Positions 15,294-25,142 of a stretch of 64,000 bases of DNA are shown here, piece after piece (the first letter of the stretch is position 1; every line of letters begins with the position of its first letter). The stretch is from the NCBI RefSeq assembly GCF_004139715.1, contig NZ_CP035544.1, positions 1,736,001-1,800,000 on the forward strand, given 5' to 3'. This DNA is from Muriicola soli. Its GTDB lineage: Bacteria; Bacteroidota; Bacteroidia; Flavobacteriales; Flavobacteriaceae. The notes under the pieces were generated by a model. That model was not told the origin of the DNA. It saw only the letters and a program-made list of their open reading frames with translations, and did not search any database. The position numbers and the translations under genes were made by a program.

Positions 15294-18200
15294 ATGATCT
15301 ATTTTTTCGGGGATCCTTCGGACAAAGTATATGCAGTTGAATCGCATAAAAAATTAAGCGATACCGACAAAGGAAAACTCAACTGGCTATTTGGCGATAA
15401 GCAATTGCTTCCTTCAGAATCCATAGACGCCTATTTTATTGGACCAAGGGCCGCAATGATCACACCCTGGAGTACCAATGCCACAGAGATCACCCAGAAT
15501 ATGGGAATCATCGGGATCAGCAGGATAGAGGAATTTCAGGCTGTGTCAGAGGGGTATAGCGACTATGATCCTATGCTTTCACAGAAGTACAGCAAATTGT
15601 CCCAGGACATCTTCACTATTGCGGTAGAGATCGAATCCATTTTACCCATTTCAGACATTTCAGCATATAATGAAAAGGAAGGCCTGGCTCTTAGCGCCGA
15701 AGAGGTTGAGTACCTGGAAAAGCTTTCCGAAAAATTGGGTAGGCCTTTGACAGATTCGGAAGTCTTTGGTTTCAGTCAGGTGAATTCAGAACATTGCAGA
15801 CACAAGATCTTTAACGGTACTTTTATTATCGATGAAGAAGAGAAACCATCCTCCCTATTTAAGCTGATCAGAAAAACATCGGAGAAAAATCCCAATACCA
15901 TCGTTTCAGCCTACAAGGACAATGTGGCCTTTGTAAAGGGCCCGGAAGCGGTTCAGTTTGCCCCGGCAACACCTGACAAACCTGATTTTTACAAGGAAAC
16001 AAAATTCGAGTCGGTTCTTTCCTTAAAGGCCGAAACCCATAATTTCCCCACCACTGTAGAGCCCTTTAACGGTGCTGCCACAGGATCAGGAGGAGAAATC
16101 AGGGATCGTCTTGCAGGAGGCAAAGGTTCCCTTCCCCTGGCAGGTACTGCGGTTTACATGACTTCCTATTCACGATTAGAAAAAGACAGGTCATGGGAAC
16201 AAGCGCTGGCAGCCCGGCCCTGGTTATATCAAACCCCCATGGATATTCTTATCAAAGCATCAAATGGAGCTTCAGACTTTGGGAACAAATTTGGTCAGCC
16301 CCTGATCGCGGGGTCTGTACTCACCTTTGAACACCAGGAACATCAGCGGGTCTTAGGGTATGATAAAGTAATTATGCTGGCGGGAGGTATCGGCTATGGC
16401 AAAGCAGAACAAGCACTTAAGGCCAAACCGAAAAAGGGTGATACCATTGTCATCCTGGGAGGAGATAATTACCGAATTGGCATGGGCGGAGCAGCAGTAT
16501 CCAGCGCAGATACCGGGGAATTCAGTTCTGCCATAGAACTCAATGCCGTTCAAAGGTCAAATCCGGAAATGCAGAAAAGGGCAGCAAATGCGATCCGGGG
16601 TCTTGTAGAGAATGACATTAATCCTGTTGTGTCTATTCACGACCACGGGGCCGGGGGGCACCTTAATTGCCTTTCAGAGCTTGTGGAAGAAACCGGAGGG
16701 AAGATCGATATGGATAAGTTGCCTATAGGTGATCCCACGCTCTCTGCCAAAGAAATCATAGGCAACGAATCCCAGGAGAGAATGGGCCTGGTGATCGGAG
16801 AGAAAGATTGTGACTTTCTGGAACGGATTGCATCCAGGGAAAGATCACCAATGTATAAAGTTGGTAAGGCCACCGGTGACAACCGATTTACCTTTGAATC
16901 GGAAAAACGCAAAGAGAAACCCATGGATCTGGAATTGGCCGATATGTTCGGGAGTTCTCCCAAAACAGTAATGACCGATACTACGATCTCCAGAACGTAT
17001 AGTGATCCTGATTACGCTATCGGACACTTCAAAAAGTACCTCAGCGATGTGCTTCAGCTCGAAGCGGTAGCCTGTAAAGACTGGCTGACCAATAAGGTGG
17101 ATCGATGTGTAGGTGGAAAAGTTGCTAAGCAACAGTGTGCAGGTCCCTTACAGCTTCCCTTGAATAATGTGGGTGTAATGGCATTGGATTACAAAGGAAT
17201 GGAAGGAATCGCAACCAGTATTGGTCATTCTCCTGTATCCGGCCTAATCGATCCTCAGGCAGGAAGTCTAAACAGTATAGCAGAGGCTCTGACTAACATT
17301 GTCTGGGCCCCACTTGAAAACGGACTCACTTCGGTTTCCTTGTCGGCGAACTGGATGTGGCCCTGCAGGAATCCGGGAGAAGATGCCCGTTTATATGAGG
17401 CAGTAAAAGCCGTTTCCGATTTTGCCATTGAACTAGGGATCAATGTCCCCACAGGAAAGGATTCACTTTCCATGAAACAGAAGTACAAAGACCAGGAAGT
17501 ATTGTCTCCGGGCACCGTCATAATTTCTGCTGCAGCCCATTGCAGTAATGTGAGGAAGATAGTTGAACCGGTCTTTAAGAAAAGAGCCGGTAATCTATAT
17601 TACATCAATTTTTCTCAGGACAACTTTGCCCTTGGAGGGTCTTCCTTCTCGCAAAGCCTGAACAAGGTTGGCCATAAGGCCCCTACGATAACGGATGCAG
17701 GATTTGTCAAAAAGACTTTTAATGCCCTGCAGGATCTCATTAAGGCAAAAGAAATAGTTGCCGGCCATGATGTTGCTTCAGGCGGACTTATAACCACTTT
17801 GTTGGAAATGTGTTTTGCGAACAACCAGTTAGGAGCAGATATCGATCTTTCTTCTCTGGGTGAATCGGACACAACTAAACTACTATTTGCAGAAAATGCC
17901 GCAGTAGTGATTCAGGCAAAGGGCAGCGGAGTTGAAGAGTATCTGGAACAACACCAAATTGAATTTTTCAAAATAGGATCTGTTACAGAAAAACCCGAGC
18001 TTGTAATTGTGAACGGAGAAGACCGCATTGAACTGGATATCTACGAACAGCGTGATCTATGGTTTAAGACATCCTACCTCCTTGATGACAAGCAAACCTC
18101 CCAAAATCTGGCCAAACAGCGTTTTGAGAATTATAAGTACCAACCCTTAATCTATCATTTCCCGGATCATTTTGATGGTAAATTACCCGATTTTAAAGGG

Positions 18201-18947
18201 AAAAGACCTAAAGCAGCTATCCTGAGGGAAAAGGGCAGTAACTCGGAAAGGGAAATGGCCAATGCCATGTATCTGGCTGGATTTGATGTTAAGGATGTGC
18301 ATATGACCGATCTCATTAGCGGGCGCGAAACTTTGGAAGAGGTACAATTTATAGGAGCAGTAGGTGGATTTTCAAATTCTGATGTGCTGGGCAGCGCAAA
18401 GGGCTGGGCAGGAGCATTTAAATACAATGAAAAAGCACAGCAGGCTCTTGAAAATTTCTTTGCCCGGCCAGATACCCTGTCTGTAGGAATTTGCAATGGT
18501 TGCCAGTTGTTTATGGAACTGGAGCTCATAAATCCCGAGCACGATCTACACGGGAAAATGACGTATAACGATTCTCACAAACACGAAAGCAACTTTACTT
18601 CTGTTTGTATAGAAGAGAACAATTCTGTGATGTTATCTAGTTTGGAAGGTAGCACGCTGGGCGTTTGGATTTCCCACGGGGAAGGTAAGTTCTCCCTCCC
18701 CTATCCCGCAGATCGTTACGGAATTGTAGCAACTTACGGTTATGACAAATACCCTGCTAATCCAAATGGCAGCGATTACAATGTAGCCATGCTATGTGAT
18801 CCTTCAGGAAGGCATCTTGTGACCATGCCGCACATTGAGCGCAGTATCTTTCCCTGGAACTGGGCGCATTATTCAGAAGGAAAGCACGAAGTTTCTCCCT
18901 GGCTTGAAGCTTTTGTGAACGCTAGAAAGTGGCTGGAAAAGAAATAA
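15294..18947 (+). CDS. purL: Phosphoribosylformylglycinamidine synthase (large, single-chain)
   Basis: A 1217-residue FGAM synthase catalysing step four of purine synthesis: FGAR + Gln + ATP to FGAM. It is the long type, with the PurS-like N-terminal and linker part (1-210), two synthetase halves and a C-terminal glutaminase. Landmarks are GFSQVNSEHCRHKIFNG (about 157), AETHNFPTTVEPFNGAATG (about 245), HDHGAGGHLNCLSELVEE (about 448), the glutaminase nucleophile GICNGCQ (Cys about 1067) and PHIERSIFPWNWAHY (about 1178). The domain order equals that of enterobacterial PurL; no separate PurQ/PurS is needed. It stands alone, without other purine genes nearby. Confidence 0.97.
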   Translation: MIYFFGDPSDKVYAVESHKKLSDTDKGKLNWLFGDKQLLPSESIDAYFIGPRAAMITPWSTNATEITQNMGIIGISRIEEFQAVSEGYSDYDPMLSQKYSKLSQDIFTIAVEIESILPISDISAYNEKEGLALSAEEVEYLEKLSEKLGRPLTDSEVFGFSQVNSEHCRHKIFNGTFIIDEEEKPSSLFKLIRKTSEKNPNTIVSAYKDNVAFVKGPEAVQFAPATPDKPDFYKETKFESVLSLKAETHNFPTTVEPFNGAATGSGGEIRDRLAGGKGSLPLAGTAVYMTSYSRLEKDRSWEQALAARPWLYQTPMDILIKASNGASDFGNKFGQPLIAGSVLTFEHQEHQRVLGYDKVIMLAGGIGYGKAEQALKAKPKKGDTIVILGGDNYRIGMGGAAVSSADTGEFSSAIELNAVQRSNPEMQKRAANAIRGLVENDINPVVSIHDHGAGGHLNCLSELVEETGGKIDMDKLPIGDPTLSAKEIIGNESQERMGLVIGEKDCDFLERIASRERSPMYKVGKATGDNRFTFESEKRKEKPMDLELADMFGSSPKTVMTDTTISRTYSDPDYAIGHFKKYLSDVLQLEAVACKDWLTNKVDRCVGGKVAKQQCAGPLQLPLNNVGVMALDYKGMEGIATSIGHSPVSGLIDPQAGSLNSIAEALTNIVWAPLENGLTSVSLSANWMWPCRNPGEDARLYEAVKAVSDFAIELGINVPTGKDSLSMKQKYKDQEVLSPGTVIISAAAHCSNVRKIVEPVFKKRAGNLYYINFSQDNFALGGSSFSQSLNKVGHKAPTITDAGFVKKTFNALQDLIKAKEIVAGHDVASGGLITTLLEMCFANNQLGADIDLSSLGESDTTKLLFAENAAVVIQAKGSGVEEYLEQHQIEFFKIGSVTEKPELVIVNGEDRIELDIYEQRDLWFKTSYLLDDKQTSQNLAKQRFENYKYQPLIYHFPDHFDGKLPDFKGKRPKAAILREKGSNSEREMANAMYLAGFDVKDVHMTDLISGRETLEEVQFIGAVGGFSNSDVLGSAKGWAGAFKYNEKAQQALENFFARPDTLSVGICNGCQLFMELELINPEHDLHGKMTYNDSHKHESNFTSVCIEENNSVMLSSLEGSTLGVWISHGEGKFSLPYPADRYGIVATYGYDKYPANPNGSDYNVAMLCDPSGRHLVTMPHIERSIFPWNWAHYSEGKHEVSPWLEAFVNARKWLEKK

Positions 18948-19112
18948 ACAGATAGAGCCTTCTTTATTGTGTGAGAGTAAGTTTAAGGAGTCGTCACACA
19001 GATAATCTGCTTAAATTTAACAATCTGACAATTATTGGTCTTCAAATTTGTCAATCTCATTTTAAAATCCCGCTCCCTTTTCTTACTTTGCAAAGATCAA
19101 TAACTTCAATGT

Positions 19113-20891
19113 ATGCAAACCATTACCCGACTTTTCGATATCCCCTATTTTCAGCAGGCAAATTTTCCCATGGAAAAATCCTTCGTGGATAAGCGCAAAG
19201 GAGAATGGATAGCTATTTCTACGGACGAGTACATTTCAAAGGCCAACGCCCTGAGCAGGGCACTGATTGCACTGGGAGTTAAGGCCAATGATAAGATCGC
19301 TGTTATCTCCATGACGAATCGCTCCGAGTGGAATATCCTCGATATTGCAGTACTGCAGATCGGGGCACAAAATGTCCCTATTTACCCGACCATTTCAGAA
19401 GAAGATTACGCATATATCCTGAACCACTCTGAGGCTACTCATTGTTTTGTATCCTGTACAGAAGTACTTGAGAAGGTGAATAGTATTAAAAGTGAGGTCC
19501 CAGGTTTAAAGGAGGTATACTCTTTTGACGAAATAAAGGGATGTAAGCACTGGACCGAATTACTTGCACAAGGTGAAGATACCAGGCTGCAGGATGAGGT
19601 TGAAAGTCGTAAAGCCCAGGTTAAACCTGAAGACCTTGCCACACTTATTTACACTTCCGGCACAACGGGAAGGCCAAAAGGTGTGATGTTATCACATGAT
19701 AATATCGTATCTAACGTTCTTGCCAGTAAACCACGTGTCCCTTTTAATCAGGGAGCCACTTCGTTAAGTTTCCTTCCTGTCTGTCATATTTTTGAAAGGA
19801 TGATCTTGTATCTCTATCAGTTCTGTGGAATCACGGTTTATTTTGCTGAGGGACTGGATAAGATCAGTGACAATTTAAAGGAGGTAAAACCCAATGTAAT
19901 GACGGTTGTACCGAGATTGTTGGAAAAAGTCTACGATAAGATCATCGCAAAAGGTGCGGATTTAACCGGAATAAAGAAAAAACTATTCTTCTGGGCTGTG
20001 AGCCTCGGGTTGAAATTCGAACCCTATGGAGCTAACGGCTGGTGGTATGAACAAAAATTATCGCTCGCAAGAAAACTCATTTTCAGCAAGTGGCAAGAAG
20101 GCCTGGGTGGAAATCTGGAAACCATGGTATCAGGAAGTGCTGCACTACAACCCAGATTGAGCAGGATCTTTGGAGCAGCAGGTATTCCGGTGATGGAAGG
20201 ATATGGTCTAACGGAAACTTCACCGGTCATCTCCGTTAATGATGAAAAAAACAAAGGCTGGAAGATTGGTTCCGTAGGTCGGGTCATCGATGATGTGGAA
20301 GTTAAAATAGCATCGGATGGCGAAATACTATGTAAGGGACCCAATGTAATGATGGGGTATTACAAAGACCCGGAAAAGTCCGCGGAGGTGTTGATCGATG
20401 GTTATTTCCATACCGGTGATATTGGGGAGATCGACCAAGATGGATTTTTGAAGATTACAGATCGGAAAAAAGAGATGTTCAAAACCTCTGGGGGGAAATA
20501 CGTCGCCCCACAGCTACTGGAAAACCGACTGAAACAAAGTAGGTTTATTGAACAGGTCATGGTAGTTGGTGAAGGAGAGAAAATGCCCGCTGCACTAATA
20601 CAACCTAATTTCGAATTTCTGCAGGAATGGGTGAAAAGACACAACAAAGATCTCAAGAGTCACCAGGATATGGTCAGCGATTCAGAAGTACAGGAGAGAA
20701 TTCAGAAAGAAATAGATAATGCCAATGAACAATTTGCCAAGTGGGAGAAAGTGAAGTCTTTTAGACTAACACCGGACGCCTGGTCGGTTGAAGGAGGCCA
20801 CCTTACCCCTACCATGAAACTGAAGCGGAAGATTGTCAAGGCAAAATACCTCAATCTGTACAATGACATTTACGGCCATCCGGATTCGTAA
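19113..20891 (+). CDS. fadD: Long-chain acyl-CoA synthetase (AMP-forming)
   Basis: A 592-residue ANL-superfamily ligase that activates fatty acids to acyl-CoA through an acyl-adenylate. The P-loop is YTSGTTGRPKGVMLSHDN (about 179), followed by the gate/A5 motif EGYGLTETSPV, the A7 motif HTGDIGEIDQDGFLKITDRKKE and a C-terminal domain containing the Lys of MKLKRKIVK. The overall form matches ACSL-type ligases (long-chain) rather than acetyl-CoA synthetases. The gene sits 164 bp upstream of a marR gene and four-gene beta-oxidation set, so it very likely supplies their substrate, but is probably transcribed separately. Confidence 0.9.
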   Translation: MQTITRLFDIPYFQQANFPMEKSFVDKRKGEWIAISTDEYISKANALSRALIALGVKANDKIAVISMTNRSEWNILDIAVLQIGAQNVPIYPTISEEDYAYILNHSEATHCFVSCTEVLEKVNSIKSEVPGLKEVYSFDEIKGCKHWTELLAQGEDTRLQDEVESRKAQVKPEDLATLIYTSGTTGRPKGVMLSHDNIVSNVLASKPRVPFNQGATSLSFLPVCHIFERMILYLYQFCGITVYFAEGLDKISDNLKEVKPNVMTVVPRLLEKVYDKIIAKGADLTGIKKKLFFWAVSLGLKFEPYGANGWWYEQKLSLARKLIFSKWQEGLGGNLETMVSGSAALQPRLSRIFGAAGIPVMEGYGLTETSPVISVNDEKNKGWKIGSVGRVIDDVEVKIASDGEILCKGPNVMMGYYKDPEKSAEVLIDGYFHTGDIGEIDQDGFLKITDRKKEMFKTSGGKYVAPQLLENRLKQSRFIEQVMVVGEGEKMPAALIQPNFEFLQEWVKRHNKDLKSHQDMVSDSEVQERIQKEIDNANEQFAKWEKVKSFRLTPDAWSVEGGHLTPTMKLKRKIVKAKYLNLYNDIYGHPDS

Positions 20892-21000
20892 ACCTTGTAC
20901 CAAGTAACGAACTGGCGTATAGCTGTGATGCGGCAAGGGCGGTAATTCTTGCTTCCTTTTATCATGTGTCCTCAACAATTTGTTTCCAATTATTTAACTT

Positions 21001-21024
21001 ATTTATTATGCATGCATAATAAAT
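21001..21024. promoter_or_regulatory. Perfect 24-bp palindrome, probable MarR operator
   Basis: The sequence reads identically on both strands from 21001 to 21024, centred on TGCATGCA. It lies six bases upstream of a TAnnTTTG box (21031-21038), exactly where the -33 element would be, and 32 bp before the marR ATG. A MarR dimer bound here would block RNA polymerase, so autorepression of the marR-fad operon, relieved by a fatty-acid or acyl-CoA ligand, is the natural inference. Confidence 0.75.
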
Positions 21025-21030
21025 TTTTTA

Positions 21031-21038
21031 TATCTTTG
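21031..21038 (+). promoter_or_regulatory. Promoter -7 box (TATCTTTG) of the marR-fad operon
   Basis: Exact TAnnTTTG match 17 bp before the marR ATG at 21056. The palindrome at 21001-21024 covers its -33 region, so a standard TTG is missing there. Confidence 0.65.
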
Positions 21039-21055
21039 AAAGGTTTAGATGACCT

Positions 21056-21508
21056 ATGCAAGAGATAACGATTGATTACGCCCTGCGCGCCACATGGCAA
21101 TCCGTAGCGAGAATGTACAATGAAGAGGCTAAAAAGTTTGGTTCCACCATGGCGGTAGGATTCACCCTTTTGAGTATTGATCCAAAGAAGGGTACCCCTT
21201 CTACCTCATTGGGGCCGAAGATGGGGATGGAAGCTACCAGTCTGTCACGGATACTGAAAAGCATGGAGGAAAAAGGACTAATAGAGCGCAGGCCAAACCC
21301 TGAAGATGGCAGGGGCGTACTGATTTACCTCACGGCATTTGGTTTAGAGAAACGCAAAGATTCCAAGGACGTGGTCTTAAAGTTCAACGAAGTAGTAAAA
21401 GAGCATTTGTCCCAGGAACAACTCAACAGTTTCTTTAAAGTGATGGATACTATTAATCACGTAGTGGCTGAGAAGAAAATATACAATAGTGAAACCAGAA
21501 TGAAATAA
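21056..21508 (+). CDS. MarR-family transcriptional regulator of the beta-oxidation operon
   Basis: A 150-residue winged helix-turn-helix regulator. The DNA-binding part includes GPKMGMEATSLSRILKSMEE (recognition helix) and the wing IERRPNPEDGRGVLIYLT with the DxRxxx-type basic tip of MarR proteins; flanking helices form the dimer interface. It is first in a run with hydroxyacyl-CoA dehydrogenase, thiolase and acyl-CoA dehydrogenase genes (intergenic gaps 2-22 bp downstream), and has a perfect palindrome over its own promoter. A role as fatty-acid-responsive repressor of the operon is inferred from this arrangement. Confidence 0.88.
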   Translation: MQEITIDYALRATWQSVARMYNEEAKKFGSTMAVGFTLLSIDPKKGTPSTSLGPKMGMEATSLSRILKSMEEKGLIERRPNPEDGRGVLIYLTAFGLEKRKDSKDVVLKFNEVVKEHLSQEQLNSFFKVMDTINHVVAEKKIYNSETRMK

Positions 21509-21522
21509 CTCAATCCTAATCA

Positions 21523-23927
21523 ATGAACAAGCATATTAAAAAGTAGCAGTTATCGGATCCGGAATCATGGGTAGTGGCATTGCCTGTCATTTTGCCAATA
21601 TCGGTGTTGAAGTCTTGTTACTGGATATTGTCCCTCGAGAACTAACTGACAAAGAAAAGGCTAAAGGGCTCACTCTAAAAGATCCCGCCGTAAGAAACCG
21701 ACTAGTTAATGAGTCGTTGACCACTGCCTTAAAATCGAAACCCTCGCCTATCTATCACCAGGATTTCTCAAAGCGCATCAGCACTGGAAACCTGGAAGAC
21801 GATATCGCCAAGGTAGCTGGTGTTGACTGGATCATTGAAGTAGTTGTTGAGCGTTTAGATATCAAAAAACAGGTTTTCGAAAATCTTGAAAAACACAGAA
21901 CGCCAGGAACACTGATTACCTCAAACACTTCAGGAATACCCATACAGTTTATGAGTGAAGGAAGATCTGAGGATTTTCAACACCATTTTTGCGGGACACA
22001 CTTTTTTAACCCGGCACGATACCTGAAACTGTTTGAAATCATTCCCGGGCCAAAAACCAAACCTGAGGTTCTTGAATTCCTTAATGCTTACGGTGAGAAA
22101 TTCCTGGGAAAAACCTCGGTGGTTGCTAAAGATACTCCTGCCTTTATCGGAAATCGTATCGGGATTTTCAGCATTATGAGTCTGTTTCATGCCGTAAAGG
22201 AATTAGACCTTACTGTAGAAGAAGTAGACAAGCTTACGGGTCCTGTAATAGGCAGGCCTAAGTCGGCTACCTTTCGCACAGTCGACGTAGTCGGACTCGA
22301 CACCCTGGTTCATGTAGCAAATGGAATTCATGAAAATTGTCCTAAGGACGAAAGACATAAGCTCTTTAAGCTCCCCGGTTTTATAGAGACGATGGCGGAG
22401 AACAAATGGTATGGAAGTAAATCCGGCCAGGGATTTTACAAAAAAGAGAGAAATGCCAAAGGAGGGAGTGAGATCTTAACTCTCGATCTCAATACGATGG
22501 AATATCGTTCCAGGAAGAGTGCGAAATTCGCCACTCTGGAACTTACCAAGACGGTAGATAAGGTTATCGATCGCTTTAAGATCCTGATCGGTGGAAAAGA
22601 TAAAGCCGGAGATTTCTACAGAAAGAGTTTTGGGGTACTATTCGCCTATGTCACCCACAGGATTCCTGAAATTTCAGACGAACTCTATAAGATAGACGAC
22701 GCCATGAAAGCCGGTTTTGGCTGGGAACACGGCCCCTTCCAAATATGGGATGCCGTTGGATTAGACAAAGGTTTGGAGCTCATTGCTGCGGAAGGCCAAA
22801 AACCCGCTGCCTGGATTGAAGAAATGAAGGCAGCCGGAGTGAAGTCGTTTTACGAAGTTAATGACGGAGCCACATACTTCTATGACATACAGAAAAAATC
22901 CATGGTGAAGGTCCCGGGTCAGGATGCCTTTATCATCCTCGATAATATCCGCAAGACCAAGGAAGTGTTTAAAAATAGCGGTGTAGTTATCGAAGACCTG
23001 GGAGACGGAATACTCAATATTGAGTTTCAGTCCAAAATGAATACAATTGGAGGCGACGTTCTGGCGGGCATCAATAAAGGGATCGATCTTGCCGAAAAAG
23101 ACTTTCAGGGGCTGGTCGTAGGAAATCAGGCTGCGAATTTTTCCGTAGGCGCCAACATCGGCATGATTTTTATGATGGCCGTAGAACAAGAATACGATGA
23201 GCTCAATATGGCCGTGAAAATGTTTCAGGACACCATGATGCGTATGCGGTATTCATCCATACCTACCATATCTGCACCCCATGGTATGTGCCTGGGAGGC
23301 GGATGTGAGCTTTCCCTCCATGCCGATAAGGTAGTAGCTGCCGCAGAAACCTATATCGGGTTGGTAGAATTTGGTGTTGGTGTTATCCCCGGGGGTGGCG
23401 GATCCAAAGAAATGGCCTTGAGAGCTTCCGATACTTTTAGAAAAAATGATGTGGAACTCAACGTATTGCAGGAATATTTTTTAACCATCGGAATGGCCAA
23501 AGTTTCTACATCAGCTTATGAGGCCTATGACCTGGGTATCCTACAGCATGGAAAGGACATTGTTGTAGTCAATAAAGATCGTCAGATTGCCACGGCAAAG
23601 GCATATGCAAAACTGATGGCTGAATCGGGCTACACCCAACCGATTCGAAGAAATGATGTGAAAGTCCTTGGAAAACAGGCTCTGGGTATGTTCCTCGTAG
23701 GAACAGACTCCATGGAAGCCGGGCACTACATTTCTGAACACGATAAAAAAATTGCCAATAAACTCGCCTATGTGATGGCAGGAGGAGATCTTTCGGAAAC
23801 CAGCTATGTGAGTGAGCAATACCTGCTCGACATTGAGCGCGAAGCATTTTTATCGCTTTGTACCGAAAGAAAGACCCTGGAAAGGATTCAACATATGCTT
23901 AAAACCGGTAAACCCCTAAGAAATTAA
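21523..23927 (+). CDS. fadJ: 3-hydroxyacyl-CoA dehydrogenase / enoyl-CoA hydratase, with apparent frameshift near the start
   Basis: A bifunctional beta-oxidation enzyme of about 801 residues: an N-terminal NAD-binding dehydrogenase (HCDH), then a second HCDH C-terminal-like domain, and a crotonase-like enoyl-CoA hydratase domain at the end (GMCLGGGCELSLHADKVVAA and GVGVIPGGGGSKEMALRA). The domain order is reversed relative to E. coli FadB, as is usual in Bacteroidota. The ATG at 21523 begins MNKHIKK, then a stop appears; one base more in the A-run 21538-21542 would give MNKHIKKVAVIGSGIMGSGI, the complete Rossmann GxGxxG loop. The uninterrupted frame starting at 21567 lacks the first beta strand. 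So either the gene is mutated or the base was lost in sequencing. Confidence 0.85.
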
Positions 23928-23929
23928 AC

Positions 23930-25120
23930 ATGAAAACTGCATACATAGTAAAAGCTTATAGAACTGCCGTTGGGAAAGCCCCTAAAGGCCTGTTCCGATT
24001 TAAACGCCCTGACGAATTGGCTGCCGAGACCATCGAGTATATGATGAAGGAGGTGCCTCAGCTCGATAAGAAAAGGATAGACGACGTCATCGTAGGAAAC
24101 GCCATGCCGGAAGCCGAACAAGGCTTAAATGTGGCCCGACTGATCTCACTTATGGGATTGAAGATCGAAGATGTCCCCGGAGTCACAGTAAACAGGTATT
24201 GTGCTTCAGGATTGGAAACCATTGGAATTGCAACCGCCAAAATTCAGTCTGGAATGGCAGACTGTATCATTGCCGGTGGAGCGGAGAGCATGAGCTATAT
24301 CCCTATGGGAGGATACAAACCAACACCTGATTATGCCGTTGCGAGCGAAGGGAATGAGGATTATTATTGGGGTATGGGATTAACCGCCGAAGCCGTTGCA
24401 GAGCAGTTTAAAGTATCAAGGGAAGATCAGGATGAATTTGCCTATAATTCGCATATGAAGGCCCTCAAAGCTCAGAAGGAAGGAAAGTTTGAAGATCAGA
24501 TAGTTCCCATTGAAGTAGATCACACCTTTGTTAACGCCAAGGGGAAAAAAGAAAGCAAGTCCTATACGGTTAAGCAGGATGAAGGTCCACGGGCCGATAC
24601 CTCAAAAGAGGTTTTAGCCAAACTCAGACCCGTTTTTGCGGCAGGTGGAAGTGTGACTGCAGGTAATTCTTCACAGATGAGCGATGGTGCAGCTTTTGTT
24701 CTGGTCATGAGTGAAGAGATGGTGAAAGAATTGAATTTGGAACCGATCGCCAGATTGGTCAACTATGCCGCTGCCGGCGTAGAACCCAGAATCATGGGAA
24801 TCGGACCGGTAAAGGCAATTCCAAAGGCACTTAAGCAAGCGGGAATGAAGCAGTCAGACATCGAGTTGATCGAATTAAACGAAGCTTTTGCCTCACAATC
24901 CCTGGCAGTGATCAGGGAATTAGATCTCAATCAGGAAATTGTTAACGTCAACGGTGGTGCTATCGCCTTAGGCCATCCCCTGGGATGTACCGGTGCCAAG
25001 TTATCGGTTCAATTATTTGACGAGATGCGCAAGCGAAAAATGAAAGGAAAACACGGCCTTGTCACCATGTGCGTAGGAACCGGACAGGGAGCAGCGGGCA
25101 TTTTTGAATTTTTAAATTAA
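23930..25120 (+). CDS. fadA: Acetyl-CoA acyltransferase (thiolase)
   Basis: A 396-residue thiolase that splits 3-ketoacyl-CoA in the last step of beta-oxidation. The nucleophilic Cys is in VNRYCASGLETI (about residue 90), the C-terminal base His in NGGAIALGHPLGCTGAKL, and the second active-site Cys in MCVGTGQGAAG. Length fits the degradative group. It starts 2 bp after the hydroxyacyl-CoA dehydrogenase gene, so the two are translationally linked and probably form a multienzyme complex as in other trifunctional systems. Confidence 0.95.
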   Translation: MKTAYIVKAYRTAVGKAPKGLFRFKRPDELAAETIEYMMKEVPQLDKKRIDDVIVGNAMPEAEQGLNVARLISLMGLKIEDVPGVTVNRYCASGLETIGIATAKIQSGMADCIIAGGAESMSYIPMGGYKPTPDYAVASEGNEDYYWGMGLTAEAVAEQFKVSREDQDEFAYNSHMKALKAQKEGKFEDQIVPIEVDHTFVNAKGKKESKSYTVKQDEGPRADTSKEVLAKLRPVFAAGGSVTAGNSSQMSDGAAFVLVMSEEMVKELNLEPIARLVNYAAAGVEPRIMGIGPVKAIPKALKQAGMKQSDIELIELNEAFASQSLAVIRELDLNQEIVNVNGGAIALGHPLGCTGAKLSVQLFDEMRKRKMKGKHGLVTMCVGTGQGAAGIFEFLN

Positions 25121-25142
25121 TCACCTTCAAATTTATACGACC

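Noticed and set aside
21538-21543. Programmed -1 frameshift at the A-run in the hydroxyacyl-CoA dehydrogenase gene
   Set aside because: The heptamer is T-AAA-AAG, not the classical A-AAA-AAG, and no stimulatory stem or internal SD is evident; no such regulation is known for this family. Base loss is simpler.
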